Positions 60,750 to 64,000 of a DNA stretch of 64,000 nt are shown here, piece after piece; the stretch's first letter is position 1; every line of letters starts with the position of its first letter. Source of the stretch: Paludibacterium denitrificans (GTDB taxonomy: Bacteria; Pseudomonadota; Gammaproteobacteria; Burkholderiales; Chromobacteriaceae); NCBI RefSeq assembly GCF_009707705.1, contig NZ_WLYX01000001.1:620001-684000 (forward strand), given 5' to 3'. Made by a program: the position numbers and the translations under genes. The notes below the pieces were generated by a model. It saw nothing but the letters and a program-made list of their open reading frames with translations. It did no database searches and had not been told where the DNA came from.

Positions 60750-61438
60750 ATGATGAAATCGCAAGAAAAAGCCCGGTAGTCCTGTCCGGCGGACAAGACT
60801 CCACCACCTGCCTGTATTGGGCGCTACAAAAATTTGGCGCCGGTAACGTGCAGGCGGTCACCTTTGATTATGGCCAGCGCCACCGTGTGGAACTGGAAAG
60901 CGCGCGCACCATCGCCGCCATGGCAGGTGTCCCGCAAACCGTGCTGCCGATCGATACCTTTGCCGCCATTGGCGGTAATGCGCTGACGGACGACGACATC
61001 GATCCGGAAAGCGGCGCACAGAACGGCGCAGCGCTGCCCAATACCTTTGTACCGGGCCGCAACCTGATTTTCCTGACCTTTGCCGCCGCGCTGGCCTACA
61101 CCCGTGGCATCCGTCATCTGGTCACCGGCGTGGCGCAAACCGACTATTCCGGCTACCCGGATTGCCGCGAAAACACCCTCAAGGCGCTGGAGTTGTCGCT
61201 GCGCCTCGGCATGGACAGCCGGGTGGAACTGCACACGCCGCTGATGTATCTGAGCAAGGCTGAAACCGTCAAGTTGGCCGAACAGGTGGGCGCCATGGAG
61301 GCGCTGGCCTACAGCCACACCTGCTACAACGGTGAACAGCCGCCGTGCGGCCACTGCGCCGCCTGCCTGCTGCGCGCCAAGGGCTTTGCCGAAGCGGGCG
61401 TGGCCGACCCGCTGGTCGAACGCTGCAAGGGAGCCTGA
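60750..61438 (+). CDS. queC: 7-cyano-7-deazaguanine synthase QueC
   Basis: About 229 residues. ATP-dependent conversion of CDG to preQ0 in queuosine synthesis. P-loop VVLSGGQDSTTCLYWALQ, then PNTFVPGRNLIFLTFAAALA and the zinc-binding C-terminus HTCYNGEQPPCGHCAACLLR. A frameshift near 60771 (GCCCGGTAG for GCCCTGGTAG) cuts the P-loop from the N-terminus. ATG at 60750 (or 60753). One base separates it from queD. Confidence 0.94.
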
Positions 61439-61439
61439 T

Positions 61440-62461
61440 ATGCACGCTGCTTACGTACTGGCGGCGGCCGGTTTTGAAGCCGCGCGCCGCGTGGAACAGG
61501 CGTCCGGCCCGCAAGCCAATTTGCATGGTCACAGCTTTCATGTGCTGGCCCGCGCCGATGTCACCCATACCGATGGCGATTCGCTGAAAGCCGCGTTGGC
61601 CGAAGCGGTGGCGCCATTCAACTATGCCGATCTGAACAGCCGTCTGGCGGATACCGATGATCTGGCCATCGCCCACTCGCTGGCGGCCACACTGTCCAGC
61701 CCGGTGGCGGTGGCGCTGCGCAGCGCGCCTGACCGTGGCGTCACGGTGGAAAACGGCAGCGCCTACGTGTGGATTCACGTGCACTTCGAGGCCGCCCACC
61801 AACTGCCGCAAGTGCCAGTTGGCCACAAGTGCGGCCGCCTGCACGGCCACAGCTTTGCCGTGCGGCTGGTGGCCGATGCGGCGCATGCCAGCCATGCCGA
61901 TCTGCAAGCCGCCCGGGCACCGCTGTATGCCCGCCTCAACCACCGTTACCTCAACGAGATGGAAGGGCTGGCCAACCCCACCAGCGAAGTCATCGCCCAC
62001 TGGCTGTATAACGAACTTTCGGCCAACCTTAACGGCCTCAAATGGGTGGAAGTGCGCGAAACCCATACCGCTGGCAGCCAGTACGACGGCGAACGCTTCC
62101 GTATCTGGAAAGAGCAGACATTTGAAAGCGCCGTGCCGTTTGACGACGCTTAAGCCACTACACCGGCCACAGTTATCTGATGCGGCTGATGCTGACCGGC
62201 AAACTGGATCACACCATGGGCTGGGTACTGGATTTTGGCGACGTGAAAGACCGTTTCAAACCGGTATACCGCCAACTGGACCACAACCCGCTCGACCGCC
62301 TGACCGGCATCCGCAACGGCGACAGCCAGTCGGTAGCCGAATGGGTCCATGCGCACCTGTCACCACTGTTGCCGGAACTGACACGCATCGACCTGATGGA
62401 ACACGACAACCGCGGCGTGTCGCTGATGTTCCACGACGACATGCGCTGGCCGCTGCTGTAA
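61440..62461 (+). CDS. queD: QueD: three-module 6-carboxytetrahydropterin synthase-like protein
   Basis: 339 residues after repair, about three times the E. coli enzyme. Module A (1-105) has GFEAARRVE and LHGHSFHVL but lacks the catalytic Cys. Module B (about 108-230) is complete: FEAAHQLP, GHKCGRLHGHSF (Cys plus two zinc His) and the Glu in VRETHTAG. Module C (about 235-339) begins HYTGHSYLMRLMLTG and keeps DFGDVKDRFKPVYRQLDHNPL. Only B looks fully active. GCTTAAGC at 62148-62155 (for GCCAGC) falsely separates C. Makes CPH4 for queuosine. Confidence 0.9.
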
Positions 62462-62473
62462 GGACGCCACGCC

Positions 62474-63101
62474 ATGTATACCGTCAAGGAAATCTTCTAC
62501 ACGCTGCAAGGCGAAGGCCGTCAGGCCGGACGCGCCTCGGTATTCTGCCGCTTTGCTTACTGCAACCTGTGGAACGGGCTGGAACGCGACCGCGATCAGG
62601 CCATCTGCCAGTTTTGCGATACCGATTTCATCGGCACTGGCCCGGATGGCGGCAAGTTTGCCAGCGCCACCATGTTGGCCGAACGCATTGCCAGCGAATG
62701 GCCGCAAAATGCTGGTGGCACACCCTACGTGGTGTTTACCGGCGGCGAACCGCTGCTGCAACTGGATACACCGCTGATCGACGCCTTGCATGAACGCGGG
62801 TTCGAGATTGCCGTGGAAACCAACGGCACCATCTCCGCGCTTAAGCAGGCATCGACTGGATTTGTGTCAGCCCCAAGGCGCACCGCTGCAACAAACCTCC
62901 GGTCAGGAACTGAAGCTGGTCTATCCACAAGCCACGCAACTGCCGGAAACGGTAGCGCACTTGTCGTTCGAGCACTTTTACCTACAGCCGATGGATGGCC
63001 CGCAGCGCGCCGCCAACACCCAGGCCGCCATCGCCTACTGTCTGGCCCACCCGCGCTGGAAACTATCGCTGCAAAGCCATAAAGTGATCAACATTCGTTG
63101 A
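62474..63101 (+). CDS. queE: 7-carboxy-7-deazaguanine synthase QueE
   Basis: About 209 residues, the gammaproteobacterial-type Que[21 protein letters not shown], cluster Cys with a long insert ([13 protein letters not shown], then CQFCDTDF), [12 protein letters not shown] and VETNGTI. Radical SAM enzyme that turns CPH4 into CDG. Breaks at 62839-62846 (GCTTAAGC) and about 62880; repaired sequence ends [17 protein letters not shown]. Completes a queC-queD-queE operon; queF and tgt are not in the window. Confidence 0.93.
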
Positions 63102-63168
63102 ACTTTGCCGCGCGCCAGCCAGACCAATCGCCATGGATACGCGCTTATCCCTTCTTGAGGAACTTAAC

Positions 63169-63429
63169 ATGTCCACCTCCAAACAACTGATTGCCTCCGC
63201 GCTCGGTGCTGTCGTCGCCATGGGGACACTGGCCCCGGCCACGGTCCATGCTGGCGAAAAGGAAAAATGCTACGGCATCGCCAAGGCAGGCAAAAACGAC
63301 TGTGCTTCCGCCACCGGCGTCCACTCTTGTGCCGCCCAAGCCAAGGCTGACCACGATCTGGGTGACTGGAAGTTTGTTGCCAAAGGCAGTTGCGAAAAAC
63401 TGGGCGGCTCGCTGCAACCCAAGAAATAA
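63169..63429 (+). CDS. bufA: DUF2282 bufferin precursor BufA
   Basis: Intact, 86 residues. A signal peptide (residues 1-25, ending TVHAGE) is followed by a core with the four conserved Cys of BufA1-type bufferins: KCYG, NDCAS, HSCA and GSCE. Bufferins are periplasmic copper-binding RiPP-like peptides whose Cys are modified by a DUF692 oxidase. bufB follows 18 bases downstream. ATG at 63169 preferred over 63133. Often regulated by metal or ECF sigma signals, not visible here. Confidence 0.9.
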   Translation: MSTSKQLIASALGAVVAMGTLAPATVHAGEKEKCYGIAKAGKNDCASATGVHSCAAQAKADHDLGDWKFVAKGSCEKLGGSLQPKK

Positions 63430-63447
63430 GCCACGCCAGCCCGCGCC

Positions 63448-64000
63448 ATGGCACTGACCACTCTCCCCTGCCGCAGTGGCATCGGGCTGCGTGCTCCGCA
63501 CTATCATCAGGTGCTGGCGCAGCGGCCACCGCTCGGCTGGGTAGAGGTGCATAGCGAGAATTTTTTCGACGGCGGCGAGGCTCTCGCCATGCTGCACAAG
63601 GTCGCCGCAGAGTGGCCGCTGTCGCTGCATGGCGTCGGTTTGGGGCTGGGGTCAGCCGAGCGCCCCGACCGTCAGCATCTGGCCTCGCTCAGACATCTGG
63701 TGGAGCAGCTGCAACCGGCGGCGGTGTCGGAACACCTGTCGTTCAATCATTCTGACCAGCGTTACGTCAACGACCTGCTGCCCATTCCCTACACCCGGGC
63801 GGCGTTACCCAGCGTAGCGGCGCACGTCGCCGAAACGCAGGATGTGCTGCAACGGCCGATTCTGCTGGAAAACCTGTCCAGTTACCTGATGTTTCCCGGC
63901 AACGACCTGCATGAAGGCGAGTTTCTGGCCGAGCTGGTCAAGCGCACCGGCTGCGGCATTCTGCTGGACGTCAACAACCTGTACGTCAATCACGTCAATC
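63448..64000 (+). CDS. bufB: DUF692 multinuclear non-haem iron oxidase BufB (partial, runs off the window)
   Basis: Open from ATG 63448 to the window end (184 residues, 3' incomplete). MNIO/TIM-barrel signatures: GIGLRAPHYHQVL, WVEVHSENFFDGG, SLHGVGLGLGSAERPD, SEHLSFN, ENLSSYLMF and CGILLDVNNLYVN, with the conserved His, Glu, Asp and Asn ligands. It is expected to modify the Cys of BufA, usually together with a BufC recognition protein that should follow beyond the edge. Confidence 0.92.
   Translation, partial: MALTTLPCRSGIGLRAPHYHQVLAQRPPLGWVEVHSENFFDGGEALAMLHKVAAEWPLSLHGVGLGLGSAERPDRQHLASLRHLVEQLQPAAVSEHLSFNHSDQRYVNDLLPIPYTRAALPSVAAHVAETQDVLQRPILLENLSSYLMFPGNDLHEGEFLAELVKRTGCGILLDVNNLYVNHVN

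Noticed and set aside
61657..62793. 378-codon plus-strand frame across queD and queE
   Set aside because: Out of frame with two clear enzyme genes; Arg/Pro/Trp-rich translation typical of a shadow frame.

Overview
The window looks like a chromosome segment of a betaproteobacterium of the order Neisseriales (Chromobacteriaceae/Chitinibacteraceae-like). The reasons are the gene order pyrG-kdsA-eno-ftsB, the rpmB-rpmG pair, smpB, guaA, queCDE, two chemotaxis clusters, many c-di-GMP enzymes, and a very abundant DUS-like 10-mer. Base composition is moderately GC-rich throughout; the autotransporter region (55.2-57.6 kb) and the 31.1, 41.3 and 57.6 kb gaps are more AT-rich. I see no tRNA, rRNA, IS element, prophage or CRISPR array.

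Layout. 0-8.1 kb, minus strand: a signalling cluster of sensor kinase, STAS protein, SpoIIE-type phosphatase, CheY, CheA, CheW and MCP. 8.3-14.7 kb, plus strand and divergent from it: cheV, cheV, cheY, cheZ, cheA and an EAL-like/HDOD protein. 14.7-31.7 kb: mainly housekeeping (tsaB, rimI, family-4 UDG, rpmG/rpmB, pyrG, kdsA, eno, ftsB, a diguanylate cyclase, rnfH/ratA, smpB, guaA, yqjDEK-like genes, a TfoX_C-TadA fusion, an L,D-transpeptidase-like protein). 31.8-41 kb: SLC13-type transporter, DJ-1/PfpI protein, class I fumarase, MgtA-type ATPase, ferritin-like protein plus Cfa. 41.5-55 kb: FIST-MCP receptor, two more diguanylate cyclases, a Tll0287-like haem protein, a B12-binding radical SAM protein, a secreted phosphoesterase and a TPR protein. 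55.2-57.6 kb: autotransporter. 57.8-60.5 kb: nemR-nemA and a DJ-1 family protein with two visible operators. 60.7-63.1 kb: queC-queD-queE. 63.2-64 kb: start of a bufferin (bufA-bufB) operon running off the end.

Two things dominate the window. First, GTTGGCCGAA (extended AAGGTTGGCCGAA) occurs 41 times by my reading, against about 0.15 expected by chance. It is on both strands, inside genes (often as Leu-Ala-Glu) and just after stop codons, and once as an inverted pair forming a perfect terminator-like hairpin between kdsA and eno. These are the hallmarks of a DNA uptake sequence, but the sequence matches no uptake dialect I know.

Second, more than half of the genes, including essential ones (pyrG, eno, kdsA, guaA), carry frameshifts, and nearly all of these lie where a CCAG/CTGG-core sequence is expected. 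GCCAGC is replaced by GCTTAAGC-like strings, CCTGG becomes CCGG, and GCTGGC loses GG or four bases. Repairing each site restores a complete family protein. I therefore treat the broken genes as real genes damaged by consensus errors, perhaps methylation-linked, and annotate full spans.
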